NCBI GenBank assembly: GCA_000432435.1 | Contig: HF993135.1 | Span: 108,406-172,405 of the forward strand | Source of the DNA: Eubacterium sp. CAG:180 | GTDB taxonomy: Bacteria; Bacillota; Clostridia; Oscillospirales; Acutalibacteraceae | Length of the DNA: 64,000 nt | Direction of reading: 5' to 3' | Part shown: positions 41,587 to 52,206 of the stretch, in pieces | Numbering within the stretch: position 1 is the stretch's first letter | Layout: the number at the start of each line of letters is the position of its first letter | Notes under the pieces: model-generated | What the model saw: only the letters and a program-made list of their open reading frames with translations | Told to the model about the DNA's origin: nothing | Database searches by the model: none | Program-made: the position numbers and the translations under genes

Positions 41587-42591
41587 TTGATTGAATTAAA
41601 AAACGTAAGCAAATCGTTTGATACCGCCGAAGGCAAGGTTGACGCGCTGAAGGACGTCTCAATAACAATAGAGGACGGCGATATATACGGTATCATCGGT
41701 ATGAGCGGCGCCGGGAAAAGCACGCTCGTTCGATGTATAAATATGCTTGAAAAGCCCACCTCCGGTGAAGTTATCGTGAACGGCAAAAGACTTGACACGA
41801 TGTCTCCGTCTCAGCTTCGTGCGGCTCGTCGCAACATAACGATGATATTTCAGCAGTTCAACCTTTTAATGCAGCGCAACTGCTTAAAAAATGTGTGCTT
41901 TCCGATGGAGCTCGCCGGAGCAAGCAAAAAGGATGCACAAAATCGCGCAAAGGAGCTTTTAACCCTTGTCGGACTTCCCGACAAGACCAAGGCTTATCCG
42001 GCTCAGCTCTCGGGCGGCCAACAGCAACGCGTTGCAATAGCGAGAGCACTTGCGACAAATCCAAAGGTTTTGCTCTGTGACGAGGCGACAAGTGCACTCG
42101 ACCCTAAAACCACGAGGCAGATACTTGAACTTATACGCGACATAAACAAAAAGCTCGGCATAACCGTTGTAATAATAACCCACCAGATGAGCGTTGTTAA
42201 AGAGGTGTGCAATCACGTTGCGATACTCGACGACGGTATTATTGCCGAAGAGGGTCTTGTTTCCTCTGTATTTACCTCTCCGAAATCCGAAGCCGCGCGC
42301 CACCTGGTATTCCCCGGCGGCGAGGATATGACGGTATCGGATCCGCTGCACGAAAGACGCTTAAAGCTGACATTCTTAAATGTAGCCGCAACGTCTGTAC
42401 CGCTTGTGGCAAGACTTGCCACCGAAGAGGGCATCAGCGCAAATGTAATTTCCGCGACAACGCAGAAGCTTTCGGACGAAATTTACGGCAGTATGCTGCT
42501 CGGTATTCCGAACAGTCAATTTGACAAGGCAACCGCTTTTCTTAAAAACTTTGAAAACATTAAGGTTGAGGAGGTGAGCGCAGATGACTGA
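41587..42591 (+). CDS. metN: Methionine ABC transporter ATP-binding protein
   Basis: ATPase of the MetNIQ importer. The 334 aa contain Walker A GMSGAGKSTL near 38, signature LSGGQQQRVAIARAL near 140, Walker B VLLCDEATSALDP near 163, and a C-terminal NIL (ACT-like) domain from about 258 that binds methionine for trans-inhibition. The start is TTG with AAAGGGGA upstream. It overlaps metI by 8 bp. Confidence 0.96.
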   Translation: MIELKNVSKSFDTAEGKVDALKDVSITIEDGDIYGIIGMSGAGKSTLVRCINMLEKPTSGEVIVNGKRLDTMSPSQLRAARRNITMIFQQFNLLMQRNCLKNVCFPMELAGASKKDAQNRAKELLTLVGLPDKTKAYPAQLSGGQQQRVAIARALATNPKVLLCDEATSALDPKTTRQILELIRDINKKLGITVVIITHQMSVVKEVCNHVAILDDGIIAEEGLVSSVFTSPKSEAARHLVFPGGEDMTVSDPLHERRLKLTFLNVAATSVPLVARLATEEGISANVISATTQKLSDEIYGSMLLGIPNSQFDKATAFLKNFENIKVEEVSADD

Positions 42592-43288
42592 CGGACTTTT
42601 TACGGCGGAGTCAATGGCAGAGCTTTTGACCGCGTTTAAAACGCAGTTCCCCATGGCGATATGGGAGACATTTTACGTTACGGTGCTGTCAACCGCACTC
42701 TCTCTTTTAATCGGGCTTCCGCTCGGCGTTTTGCTTGTAGCCGGTGAAAAAGGCGGCGTACTTCCCCTGCCGAAGCCGGTGCTGTCGATACTCAATGTCA
42801 TAATAAATCTTCTAAGATCCATTCCGTTTTTGATACTTATGATAATGGTATTTCCCCTATCGCGTGCGCTGATAGGCACTACCGTAGGAACCACAGCCAC
42901 AATAGTGCCGCTTGTTGTTGCCGCGTTCCCGTTTGTTGCAAGGCTCGTTGAGAGCAGTCTGCGCGAAGTAGACCCGAATATAATTGAGGCGGCGCAGAGT
43001 ATGGGTGCAAAGCCCATGCAGATAATCTGCAAGGTGATGATCCCCGAAAGTATCCCCTCTCTTTTGCAGAATGTCACAATAGCTCTCACTACAATACTCG
43101 GCTATTCCGCAATGAGCGGTATCATAGGCGGCGGCGGACTCGGTAAAGTCGCAATTGATTACGGCTATTACCGTTATAAATATCTTGTTATGTATGCTGC
43201 GGTAATACTGCTTATAATACTTGTTCAGATATTCCAGAGCGTCGGCACACGCCTGGCTTTAAAGAGCGATAAAAGGCTGAAAAAATAA
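42584..43288 (+). CDS. metI: Methionine ABC transporter permease
   Basis: Membrane permease of MetNIQ, 234 aa, with five hydrophobic segments and the EAA loop REVDPNIIEAAQSMGAKPMQII near 130. The end MSGIIGGGGLGKVAIDYGYYRY is typical of MetI. GAGGTG lies upstream of the ATG inside metN, indicating coupling. Confidence 0.96.
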   Translation: MTDGLFTAESMAELLTAFKTQFPMAIWETFYVTVLSTALSLLIGLPLGVLLVAGEKGGVLPLPKPVLSILNVIINLLRSIPFLILMIMVFPLSRALIGTTVGTTATIVPLVVAAFPFVARLVESSLREVDPNIIEAAQSMGAKPMQIICKVMIPESIPSLLQNVTIALTTILGYSAMSGIIGGGGLGKVAIDYGYYRYKYLVMYAAVILLIILVQIFQSVGTRLALKSDKRLKK

Positions 43289-43320
43289 AATATCGAAGTT
43301 TCATCACTTCAATTACGACA

Positions 43321-43415
43321 AAAGGCAACCAAAACAATAAATTTCGGTTGCCTTTTTACTTTGCGGTAAAAAAAATCGCACGACAAGGAATTACTTCTTT
43401 GCCGTGCGATTTTCA
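43321..43415. terminator. Converging terminators of metI and groEL
   Basis: AAAGGCAACC...GGTTGCCTTTTT (43321-43358) ends metQNI. AAAATCGCACG...CGTGCGATTTT (43372-43415) has eight T on the minus strand and ends groEL. Confidence 0.88.
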
Positions 43416-43442
43416 TTTGTTATTTACAGCCGGTGGCTTTTA

Positions 43443-45095
<1,653 letters not shown>

Positions 45096-45100
45096 TTAAA

Positions 45101-45385
45101 TCATTCAACAATTGCAAGGATATCGGACTGACGAACGATATTGTAGTTAACGTCGTCCATCTTAACCTCGGTACCCGAATATTTGCTCGAAATTACCTTG
45201 TCGCCGACTTTAACATACATTTTGACTTCGTTACCGTCAACAGTACCGCCGGGACCTACTGCCACTACCTCGGCTACCTGAGGCTTCTCCTGTGCAGACG
45301 CGGCAAGGATGATGCCGCCCTTTGTTGTTTCTTCAAGCTCACAGGGCTTTAAAACGACTCTGTCAGCAAGCGGTTTGATCGTCAT
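45101..45385 (-). CDS. groS: Co-chaperonin GroES
   Basis: 94-aa cap of GroEL: MTIKPLADRVVLKP at the start, the mobile loop TTKGGIILAASAQEKPQ, and GDKVISSKYSGTEVK later. AGGAGG precedes the ATG; 20 bp upstream of groEL and behind a CIRCE element. Confidence 0.98.
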   Translation of the reverse strand: MTIKPLADRVVLKPCELEETTKGGIILAASAQEKPQVAEVVAVGPGGTVDGNEVKMYVKVGDKVISSKYSGTEVKMDDVNYNIVRQSDILAIVE

Positions 45386-45426
45386 ACTATATTCCTCCTA
45401 AAAGATATATTGTAATTATGAATTTA

Positions 45427-45486
45427 TTAGCACTCGCTTTCCTTGAGTGCTAATATATATTTTAGCCTCTTTTCAGAAAAAATCAA
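45427..45486 (-). promoter_or_regulatory. groESL promoter with CIRCE element
   Basis: CIRCE: TTAGCACTC-N9-GAGTGCTAA at 45427-45453, exact consensus for HrcA. Just upstream on the minus strand TTGATT (45486-45481), 16-bp spacer, TAAAAT (45464-45459). Confidence 0.95.
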
Positions 45487-45586
45487 CCCTTTTTTATAAA
45501 ATTAACAAAAAATACATAATTTGGAATTTGCACCGCCCAAAAGCCGATAAAATACGGACTTATATATGTATATCGTATAATCATTA

Positions 45587-45615
45587 TTGACAATAATATG
45601 TCTGTATAGTATCAT
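45587..45615 (+). promoter_or_regulatory. nifS-nifU promoter
   Basis: TTGACA (45587-45592), 17-bp spacer, TATCAT (45610-45615). Confidence 0.75.
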
Positions 45616-45627
45616 ACACTTTGAATT

Positions 45628-45671
45628 CATAGTAGATTACTATGGTATTGCGCATTCAGAGCGCGGTACCG
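45628..45671 (+). promoter_or_regulatory. Two adjacent inverted repeats in the nifS leader
   Basis: CATAGTA-GAT-TACTATG (45628-45644) is a perfect 7-bp inverted repeat at the start of the transcript; directly next to it GGTATTGCGC-ATTCAGA-GCGCGGTACC (45645-45671) pairs fully with two G-U wobbles. They may be an operator (for example for an Rrf2 regulator) or an RNA element. Confidence 0.5.
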
Positions 45672-45690
45672 TGAGAAAAGAGATGTAATT

Positions 45691-46887
45691 ATGGAAGTAT
45701 ATGCGGATAACGCCGCCACGACCCGACTGTCAAAATCGGCTCTTAATGCAATGACTCCGTATTTTTGCGATGTTTACGGCAATCCGTCGAGTCTGCACCA
45801 CATGGGTCAAAAAGCACACAGTGCTCTTGAGGAAGCACGTTTAGCGACAGCTAACGCAATAGGCTGCGAGAGAAGCGAGCTGTATTTCACATCGGGCGGC
45901 AGCGAAGCAGACAATTGGGCCATAAAAGGCACCGCCGAGCTTATGGCGAAAAAAGGTAAAAAGCATATTATAAGCACAACCGTCGAGCATCACGCCGTAC
46001 TGCACACATTAAAAAAGCTCGAAAAGCAAGGCTTTGAAATAACTCTTCTCCCCGTCTCAAGCGACGGCTTTGTGTCTCCAGGCGACGTTGCCTCGGCAAT
46101 AAAAGACGACACGGCTTTGGTAACCGTAATGTATGCAAACAACGAAATAGGAACAATTCAGCCCATAACCGAAATAGGTGAAATCTGTCGCGAAAAGGGA
46201 GTCATCTTCCACACGGACGCAGTACAGGCAGTCGGTCATCTTCCGATAGACGTAAAGGCGCAAAACATAGATATGCTCTCAATGTCGGGTCACAAGTTTC
46301 ACGGACCGAAGGGCATCGGTGCGCTTTATATAAGAAAAGGCATAAATCTGCCTAACCTTATCGAGGGCGGTGCACAGGAGAGAAACCGCAGAGCCGGCAC
46401 GGAAAACATCCCCGGAATCGTCGGTATGGCGGCAGCACTCACAGAGGCCGTAAACAATATGGAGGAAAATACAAAAAAGGTCGCAGCTCTCCGCGACAGG
46501 CTTATAGAAAAAATACTCGAAATTCCGCACAGCCGTTTAAACGGCTCAAGAGAAAATCGTCTGCCCGGAAATGTCAGCGTTTGTTTTGAAGGCGTTGAGG
46601 GCGAGTCAATGCTGCTCTATCTCGATATGCAGGGCGTTTGCGCGTCATCAGGCTCCGCGTGCACATCGGGCTCGCTTGACCCAAGCCACGTACTTCTCGC
46701 AATAGGATTGCCTCACGAGGTCGCTCACGGTTCTTTAAGACTGAGCCTGTGTGAATACAACACCGAAGAAGAGGTAGATTTCATCGCCGAAGCTCTGCCT
46801 CCCATAATAGAAAGACTGCGTTCAATGTCTCCGCTTTGGGAGAGACTTTGCCGCGAAAACAGCTTCTTCACCCACGATAAACATTGA
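45691..46887 (+). CDS. nifS: Cysteine desulfurase, NifS/IscS type
   Basis: PLP enzyme that takes sulfur from cysteine for Fe-S clusters and tRNA thiolation. The 398-aa group I protein has [11 protein letters not shown] at the start, EHHAVLHT, the PLP lysine in [10 protein letters not shown] near 204, and the catalytic-Cys loop [17 protein letters not shown] near 325. Partner nifU follows 20 bp later; users of its sulfur such as mnmA and nadA lie within 5 kb. Confidence 0.95.
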   Translation: MEVYADNAATTRLSKSALNAMTPYFCDVYGNPSSLHHMGQKAHSALEEARLATANAIGCERSELYFTSGGSEADNWAIKGTAELMAKKGKKHIISTTVEHHAVLHTLKKLEKQGFEITLLPVSSDGFVSPGDVASAIKDDTALVTVMYANNEIGTIQPITEIGEICREKGVIFHTDAVQAVGHLPIDVKAQNIDMLSMSGHKFHGPKGIGALYIRKGINLPNLIEGGAQERNRRAGTENIPGIVGMAAALTEAVNNMEENTKKVAALRDRLIEKILEIPHSRLNGSRENRLPGNVSVCFEGVEGESMLLYLDMQGVCASSGSACTSGSLDPSHVLLAIGLPHEVAHGSLRLSLCEYNTEEEVDFIAEALPPIIERLRSMSPLWERLCRENSFFTHDKH

Positions 46888-46907
46888 GATAAGGAAGGAT
46901 TAAAAAT

Positions 46908-47336
46908 ATGGAATACAGCGCAAAAGTCCTTGAACACTTCGCAAATCCTCATAACGTCGGAAAAATCGACGACGCCGACGGCATAGGCGAGGTAGGAAAC
47001 GCCAAATGCGGCGATATAATGAAAATGTATATAAAGGTTAAAGACGACGTTATAACCGACGTGAAATTTAACACCTACGGCTGTGCCTCCGCAATAGCCA
47101 CAAGCTCGATTGCTACGGATATGATAAAGGGGAAGCCCATAAGCGAAGCATTGAAGCTCACAAACAAAGCCGTTGTGGAAGCTCTTGACGGACTGCCGGC
47201 AGTAAAGATTCACTGCTCGGTACTCGCCGAGGAAGCTATAAAGGCGGCAGTTAAGGATTACTATGACAAGAACGGCATTCAATACGACAAGGAGCTTTTT
47301 AAGCCAGATAATTGCCACTATACACACGAGCACTAA
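46908..47336 (+). CDS. nifU: Fe-S cluster scaffold, NifU/IscU type
   Basis: 142-aa scaffold that assembles Fe-S clusters with NifS. Three ligand cysteines are visible in GNAKCGD, TYGCASAIA and KIHCSVLAEEAI. It has the clostridial extra tail after the Cys-containing region, rich in His (NCHYTHEH). AAGGAAGGA precedes the ATG. Confidence 0.95.
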   Translation: MEYSAKVLEHFANPHNVGKIDDADGIGEVGNAKCGDIMKMYIKVKDDVITDVKFNTYGCASAIATSSIATDMIKGKPISEALKLTNKAVVEALDGLPAVKIHCSVLAEEAIKAAVKDYYDKNGIQYDKELFKPDNCHYTHEH

Positions 47337-47351
47337 ATCAGACAGAACCAA

Positions 47352-47394
47352 AAAGGACTGTAAAACAATCGTTTTACAGTCCTTTTATTTTTTG
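47352..47394 (+). terminator. Terminator of nifSU
   Basis: AAAGGACTGTAAAAC-AATC-GTTTTACAGTCCTTTT followed by ATTTTTT. Confidence 0.88.
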
Positions 47395-47406
47395 CGGCAT
47401 TAAAAA

Positions 47407-48870
47407 TTAAACCTTTGCCGTGTCGATTACTTCGTCGTCATCGTCATCACCGTCAGGAGTATCGTCCTTCTGCGACGACGGCATAACATATATCTTAGGC
47501 TGATATTCGCCGTATGTACTCTTTTCTACTACCACAAAGAAAATGGTCACTATTAAAAGATACGGTATCGGGCAGAATAGGCCGGGATTTACAAGTGACA
47601 TAAGCTCAAGGCTTACATATGAAAGAAAGACGGTCATATTGAAGAGCGTCGGCTTTCTCCAAAGCAGAAACATTCTCTTTATAAATTGATAGACATACGC
47701 CAAAATTCCGACTATGCCCATACTTGCGGCTATCTGTATAGGCTCGCAATGATACCAGCATATCGAGAAATCGGCAGGATCATATATATCGATATTTCCC
47801 ATGTATCCTATGCCGGTTCCGAATATCGGATGGCCAAGAAAATCCTTTATGCCGCGCTCGTACTGAAAAACTCTCACTTCCTTTTGTTCGCCGACGAGCA
47901 CCCCGTTTATCGCAGACATAAGGCGGTCAAAGGTATAGCCGAAAAACGAGAGAAACTCGCGTGAGAATATCATAAGCGCAAAGCAAATGCAAGCGAGAAT
48001 GGCAATATACGCAAAACGCCTCTCCCTGTCGTAAAGGAAGAACAGAATACAGCACATCATAAGCTCTATGGCACCGAAAACAAGTCCTCCGCGCGAACCG
48101 GTCAGCAATATCGCAAAATAGAACAAAAATCCGAACATAATGGAATACGATTTTTTGTTGCCGCGATAAAATGCAAACGGTATCGACAACATCAAAAACG
48201 TAGAGCAGTTATTGCGCCACTGAAAATACAAAATCGTTTTTGTGTCTATAACCTCATTTATATGCGTGAGATAATATGAGGCTACCATAAAGGTACCGAA
48301 GCAGCCTATTATCACCATAATGAGGGACAGCTTATCCATAAGAGAATAATCCTTATGGACATTTATATGCGTATTAAATACGGTATAGAGCAACAGCATT
48401 CCCACGCCGAGCGCCAAAATGTAAAATATCGACGCGCCGCTGAAATACTCACGTTTCGAGATGAAACCGACTCCGCCGAGTATTACCGCAGCAGACACAA
48501 ATATCATCGGCAGCGTGAGGAATCCTTTCAGCACCGGCTTCTTCCAGTGCAAAACAAAGTGCATAATTACACAAATTATCAGTACCGCACCGAGCGCCTT
48601 ATACTGAATAAACACGCTGAATGAATTGTAACACTTTGTTCCTATAAGGCACAGGAACAAAAAAGGCGGAAACGGCGCCAAAAGGTCCTCACACAGAACA
48701 AGCGTTATACCCGTAATGCACGCAAAGGTGAGCACACCGGCAACGGATATGTCAAATATAACAAACACCGACGCCAGCGCGAAAAGCACCATTATATATC
48801 GCCCGGTAAGCATATACTCGCCCATGCGAGAAATCTTGGGCGAATTAAAAAATTCAATGATTTTTTTCAT
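47407..48870 (-). CDS. O-antigen ligase / Wzy-like polytopic membrane protein
   Basis: A 487-aa protein with about ten to twelve hydrophobic helices and a large loop with LTGSRGG and FGTGIGYMGN...HCEPIQIAASMGIVG, the Wzy_C (O-antigen ligase) signature. Such proteins ligate or polymerise cell-surface glycans. The C-terminal tail is hydrophilic and acidic (DGDDDDDE). ATG 48870 is preferred since AAAAGG lies 9 bp upstream; the frame extends to 48888. No other glycan genes are adjacent, so its substrate is unknown. Confidence 0.85.
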   Translation of the reverse strand: MKKIIEFFNSPKISRMGEYMLTGRYIMVLFALASVFVIFDISVAGVLTFACITGITLVLCEDLLAPFPPFLFLCLIGTKCYNSFSVFIQYKALGAVLIICVIMHFVLHWKKPVLKGFLTLPMIFVSAAVILGGVGFISKREYFSGASIFYILALGVGMLLLYTVFNTHINVHKDYSLMDKLSLIMVIIGCFGTFMVASYYLTHINEVIDTKTILYFQWRNNCSTFLMLSIPFAFYRGNKKSYSIMFGFLFYFAILLTGSRGGLVFGAIELMMCCILFFLYDRERRFAYIAILACICFALMIFSREFLSFFGYTFDRLMSAINGVLVGEQKEVRVFQYERGIKDFLGHPIFGTGIGYMGNIDIYDPADFSICWYHCEPIQIAASMGIVGILAYVYQFIKRMFLLWRKPTLFNMTVFLSYVSLELMSLVNPGLFCPIPYLLIVTIFFVVVEKSTYGEYQPKIYVMPSSQKDDTPDGDDDDDEVIDTAKV

Positions 48871-48944
48871 CTGCGCATACCTTTTCATTTTATAGTTTAA
48901 TGTTATTATATATTTTTTTCGCCAAAACGCAATAATTATTTCAA

Positions 48945-49025
48945 GACTATAACTATTATTACAAAAAGTTACAAGTCTAAAAATACCGTGACGCTCTTGA
49001 TTTTAGGCGAAAAATCTCGTATTAT
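48945..49025 (+). promoter_or_regulatory. nadA promoter and upstream inverted repeat
   Basis: TTGATT (48997-49002), 17-bp spacer, TATTAT (49020-49025). Upstream, GACTATAACT (48945) faces AGTTACAAGTC (48967-48977), an imperfect inverted repeat that could be a regulator site (a NiaR-type repressor of NAD genes is one candidate). Confidence 0.5.
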
Positions 49026-49091
49026 ATCAGTATAACGTCGGTACACTCATAAAAAGGTCGGCCGGCATAAAACTTGAAAGAGATGTGTCAA

Positions 49092-50006
49092 ATGATTAAA
49101 GACATTCAACAGGAAATTCTCAGGCTTAAAAAGGAAAAGGATATATGTATTTTGGCGCACAGCTATGTTGCGCACGAAATAATTGAGATAGCGGACTTTA
49201 CCGGCGACAGCTACGCGCTTTCCGTCAAGGCGACAACCGCTCCGCAAAAAACCGTAATAATGGTCGGCGTCAGATTTATGGCCGAGACCGTTAAAATACT
49301 CTCTCCGGAGAAAAAGGTAATTTTGGCTCAGCCCATTGCAGGCTGCCCCATGGCAGAGCAAATGGATAAAGAGCTTATCTGTGCCGTCAAAAAGGAATAC
49401 CCGGATTACAAAGTTGTTGCTTATATCAACACAACCGCAGACCTCAAAACCGTATGCGATGTTTGCGTAACCTCCTCCTCGGCGGTTAAAATCATTAAAA
49501 ATATGGACGCGAAAAACATACTGTTTATTCCCGACTGCAATCTCGGTCATTATGTCAGCGAGCAGATCCCCGAAAAGAACTTCAAGCTCCTGCACGGCGG
49601 CTGTCCCATTCACGCCTCCGTAAGCGAAAGCGAAGCTGTTGCGGCTAAAGAAAAGCATCCGGGCGCTCCGCTGCTTGTTCACCCCGAATGCGTACCCGAC
49701 GTTGTTAAGCACGCCGATTATGTGGGTTCAACCTCGGGCATTACGGAATACGCAAAAAACAGCGATAAAAAAGAATTTATTATCGGCACGGAAATCAGCA
49801 TAGCAGAGCATCTTCAATACGCCTGCCCCGACAAAAAATTCTATTATCTCTCCAAAAAGCTCATTTGCCCTAATATGAAGAGCTCAACGCTTATGGACGT
49901 CTACAATGCCGTACGAGGCGTAGGCGGCGAAGAGATTGTTCTAGGCGATGACACAATCACGAAAGCGAGAGTCTGCATTGACGAAATGATAAGGCTCGGC
50001 GGCTGA
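49092..50006 (+). CDS. nadA: Quinolinate synthase
   Basis: 4Fe-4S enzyme that condenses iminoaspartate and DHAP to quinolinate for NAD. The 304-aa chain has ILAHSYVAHEIIEIADFTGDS at the start and cluster cysteines in AGCPMAEQ, VHPECVPDV and ICPNMKSSTL. An in-frame TTG at 49074 is weaker than ATG 49092 with GAAAGAGAT ahead. nadB and nadC are not adjacent, which is unusual since they commonly form one operon. Confidence 0.94.
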   Translation: MIKDIQQEILRLKKEKDICILAHSYVAHEIIEIADFTGDSYALSVKATTAPQKTVIMVGVRFMAETVKILSPEKKVILAQPIAGCPMAEQMDKELICAVKKEYPDYKVVAYINTTADLKTVCDVCVTSSSAVKIIKNMDAKNILFIPDCNLGHYVSEQIPEKNFKLLHGGCPIHASVSESEAVAAKEKHPGAPLLVHPECVPDVVKHADYVGSTSGITEYAKNSDKKEFIIGTEISIAEHLQYACPDKKFYYLSKKLICPNMKSSTLMDVYNAVRGVGGEEIVLGDDTITKARVCIDEMIRLGG

Positions 50007-50029
50007 AAATTTACGAAAAAAATCTACGG

Positions 50030-50049
50030 GGTAGGAGGAAACTCCCACC
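50030..50049 (+). other. GAAA-tetraloop hairpin before mnmA
   Basis: GGTAGGAG-GAAA-CTCCCACC pairs with a single A-C mismatch in the 66-bp nadA-mnmA gap. There is no T-run, so it is not a terminator; it may be a processing or stability hairpin. Confidence 0.45.
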
Positions 50050-50072
50050 TTAATTTATAAAGGAAAAACACA

Positions 50073-51149
50073 ATGACTGACGAAAAGAAAAAAGTTATGG
50101 TTGCCATGAGCGGCGGAGTTGACAGCTCTGTTACGGCATACCTGTTGCAACAGGAGGGCTTCGACATAGTCGGAGTTACAATGAAGCTTTACACAAACGA
50201 CGACATCGACTTTGTAAAGGACAAGACCTGCTGTTCTCTCGACGACGTAGAGGACGCCAAAAGTGTGGCGGCAAGGCTCGGAGCTTTACACTATACTCTC
50301 AATATGACCGAGGATTTTCGTAAGGACGTAATGGACAAGTTCGTCAGAAGCTACCGCCTGGGCGCAACTCCCAACCCCTGTATAGACTGTAACCGATACA
50401 TCAAATTTTCCAAGCTCTTAAAAAAAGCCATTGAGCTTAAAATGGACCTCATAGCGACCGGTCACTACGCGAGAATCGAAAAAAGCGCAGACAGATACCT
50501 CTTAAAAAAGGCGCTTGACGAAAGCAAAGATCAAAGCTACGTTTTGTATTCGCTGACTCAAGACGAGCTCAGCCGCACGCTGTTTCCGCTCGGGAAATAC
50601 CGCAAATCCGAGGTTCGCGAAATAGCTGAGGAAAACGGCTTTATAAACGCAAAAAAGCATGACAGCCAAGATATATGCTTCGTCCCCGACGGAAATTACA
50701 GCGCATTCATAGAAAAATACACCGGAGAAAAATTCCCGGAGGGCGATTTTGTTGACAAGTCCGGCAAGAAGCTCGGCACGCACAAGGGAATAATCAGATA
50801 CACCGTGGGTCAGCGCCGCGGTCTCGGTCTGGCGCTGCCGCAGTCTATGTATGTATGCGAAAAGGACGTTAAAAACAACAGGGTCGTTTTAGGATTTAAC
50901 GAAGATCTGTTTTCAAAAGAGGTCTCCGTCGGAGACATAGTGCTCAGTGCCTGTGATTCTCTTGAAAAGCCCGAACACCTCAGCGCTAAAATACGCTACA
51001 ATCAAAAGGAACAGCCCGCAACGGTAATTCAAACCGATAAAGACAAGCTGAAAATCATTTTTGATGAGCCGCAGAGAGCCGTTACAAAGGGTCAGGCAGC
51101 GGTTGTATACGACGGAGACACGGTTATAGGCGGCGGAACTATTTTATAA
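50073..51149 (+). CDS. mnmA: tRNA-specific 2-thiouridylase MnmA
   Basis: Thiolates wobble U34 of Lys, Glu and Gln tRNAs using sulfur from the NifS-type desulfurase. The 358 aa contain the PP-loop AMSGGVDSSV near 10, catalytic Cys in NPCIDCNRYIKF near 103, DESKDQSYVLY, and second catalytic Cys in SQDICFVPDG near 200. AAAGGA precedes the ATG. Confidence 0.97.
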   Translation: MTDEKKKVMVAMSGGVDSSVTAYLLQQEGFDIVGVTMKLYTNDDIDFVKDKTCCSLDDVEDAKSVAARLGALHYTLNMTEDFRKDVMDKFVRSYRLGATPNPCIDCNRYIKFSKLLKKAIELKMDLIATGHYARIEKSADRYLLKKALDESKDQSYVLYSLTQDELSRTLFPLGKYRKSEVREIAEENGFINAKKHDSQDICFVPDGNYSAFIEKYTGEKFPEGDFVDKSGKKLGTHKGIIRYTVGQRRGLGLALPQSMYVCEKDVKNNRVVLGFNEDLFSKEVSVGDIVLSACDSLEKPEHLSAKIRYNQKEQPATVIQTDKDKLKIIFDEPQRAVTKGQAAVVYDGDTVIGGGTIL

Positions 51150-51175
51150 CCTCCGTACAAATCGGGAGTTTAAAT

Positions 51176-51745
51176 ATGATAAAAATAAGAAACTTAAAAA
51201 AGCAGGATATTTCCTCCGCCGAATATATATGCTTAATAACGGCGGCAAAAGAAATTAAGGACACCCCAAAAAAAGCTCTTCGCACCCTTTTAATGTATAA
51301 CCGCTGTTATACGAGAACCCAAAACAGCAGCAGCTTTGTTGCCGAAAACGAAAACGGCAGAGTTGTGGGGTACATTCTCTGTGCCGAGAGCTTGCCGAAA
51401 TATCTCAAAGGCTTTTTCGGCACGGAGCTGCAAGAGATATTCAAAATAAGCTTTACATCGGGTATTGCATCATTTTTTGAGGCTGTCTCCCCTGCCGCAT
51501 TTTCAGTCAAATACTCCGCTCATCTGCACATAGACATATTGCCGGAATATCAGGGGCAAAAGGTCGGAACCGCTCTTATGTCCGCCCTTAAAGAAAAGCT
51601 TGTAAGCGATAATATAAATGGCGTTATGCTGTGCGTCGGAAAAGGCAACGTACGAGCAATCGATTTTTACAAAAAGAACGGGTTTAAAGTGGTATTCAAA
51701 CTTTTCGGTGCTGTATTTATGGGGCTTAATTTGCCGCAGTCGTAA
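51176..51745 (+). CDS. GNAT-family N-acetyltransferase
   Basis: A 189-aa protein with the acetyl-CoA pyrophosphate loop HIDILPEYQGQKVGTALM near 118-135 and the late GNVRAIDFYKKNGFKV motif near 160. Substrate cannot be told. GGGAG precedes the ATG, and it lies 26 bp after mnmA, probably in the same transcript. Confidence 0.88.
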   Translation: MIKIRNLKKQDISSAEYICLITAAKEIKDTPKKALRTLLMYNRCYTRTQNSSSFVAENENGRVVGYILCAESLPKYLKGFFGTELQEIFKISFTSGIASFFEAVSPAAFSVKYSAHLHIDILPEYQGQKVGTALMSALKEKLVSDNINGVMLCVGKGNVRAIDFYKKNGFKVVFKLFGAVFMGLNLPQS

Positions 51746-51781
51746 TTGTCAAAAAAAGTGGTAACTTTTTTAAAAAACCGC

Positions 51782-51810
51782 TTGACACAAATGGCAACCT
51801 TTGCTATAAT
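51782..51810 (+). promoter_or_regulatory. tRNA-Leu promoter
   Basis: TTGACA (51782-51787), 17-bp spacer, TATAAT (51805-51810): full consensus. Confidence 0.93.
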
Positions 51811-51844
51811 ATTCACCGTCGCAAGAAAAGCGACAACATAGTTT

Positions 51845-51928
51845 GCGAGCGTGGCGGAATCGGCAGACGCGCACGTTTGAGGGGCGTGTGGTAATCCCGT
51901 ATGGGTTCAAGTCCCATCGCTCGCACCA
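51845..51928 (+). tRNA. tRNA-Leu (anticodon GAG)
   Basis: Acceptor GCGAGCG pairs with CGCTCGC, discriminator A, encoded CCA. Anticodon arm CACGT-TTGAGGG-GCGTG gives GAG. The long variable arm (GTGGTAATCCCGT) marks a class II tRNA such as Leu. Confidence 0.96.
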
Positions 51929-51929
51929 G

Positions 51930-51966
51930 AAAAGGGCAGATTTCGTTAGAAATCTGTCCTTTTCAA
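51930..51966 (+). terminator. Terminator of tRNA-Leu
   Basis: AAAAGGGCAGATTT and AAATCTGTCCTTTT form a stem with one G-U pair just after the CCA. Confidence 0.75.
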
Positions 51967-51967
51967 C

Positions 51968-52180
51968 TAAATCCACCCTTGCGGGTGGGTGAAATATTGC
52001 TTCGCAATATGAAATACGCTTTCAGCGTATGAAATCGCTGCGGCGATGGGTGGATTTAATTTCATTTTCTGCGTAGCCGAAAATTTCATCAAAACCGTAG
52101 GTTTTGATTTCATCGTGAGCAACGCGAACGATTTCATTAAAAATTCCGAGAGTTCAACTCTATCCACAAAAAAACATAAA
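51968..52180. repeat. Modular multi-hairpin repeat element
   Basis: AAATCCACCC (51968) is complemented by GGGTGGATTT near 52048-52057. Between and beyond them is a chain of small hairpins separated by ATGAAAT or its reverse ATTTCAT: ATATTGC-TTC-GCAATAT, ATACGCT-TTC-AGCGTAT, ATCGC/GCGAT, TTTTC/GAAAA, AAAACC-GTA-GGTTTT and CGT/ACG. The heptamer flips orientation after the GGGTGGATTT unit. I recall similar hairpin chains as dispersed repeats in gut Firmicutes. No protein is encoded. Confidence 0.75.
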
Positions 52181-52206
52181 AACATCTTTTCTGTACCCCA
52201 CAGACA

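Noticed and set aside
51967..52185. 72-codon minus-strand ORF ending in HIAKQYFTHPQGWI
   Set aside because: It is the translation of the multi-hairpin repeat; such ORFs recur wherever the repeat occurs and have no ribosome site or coding bias.
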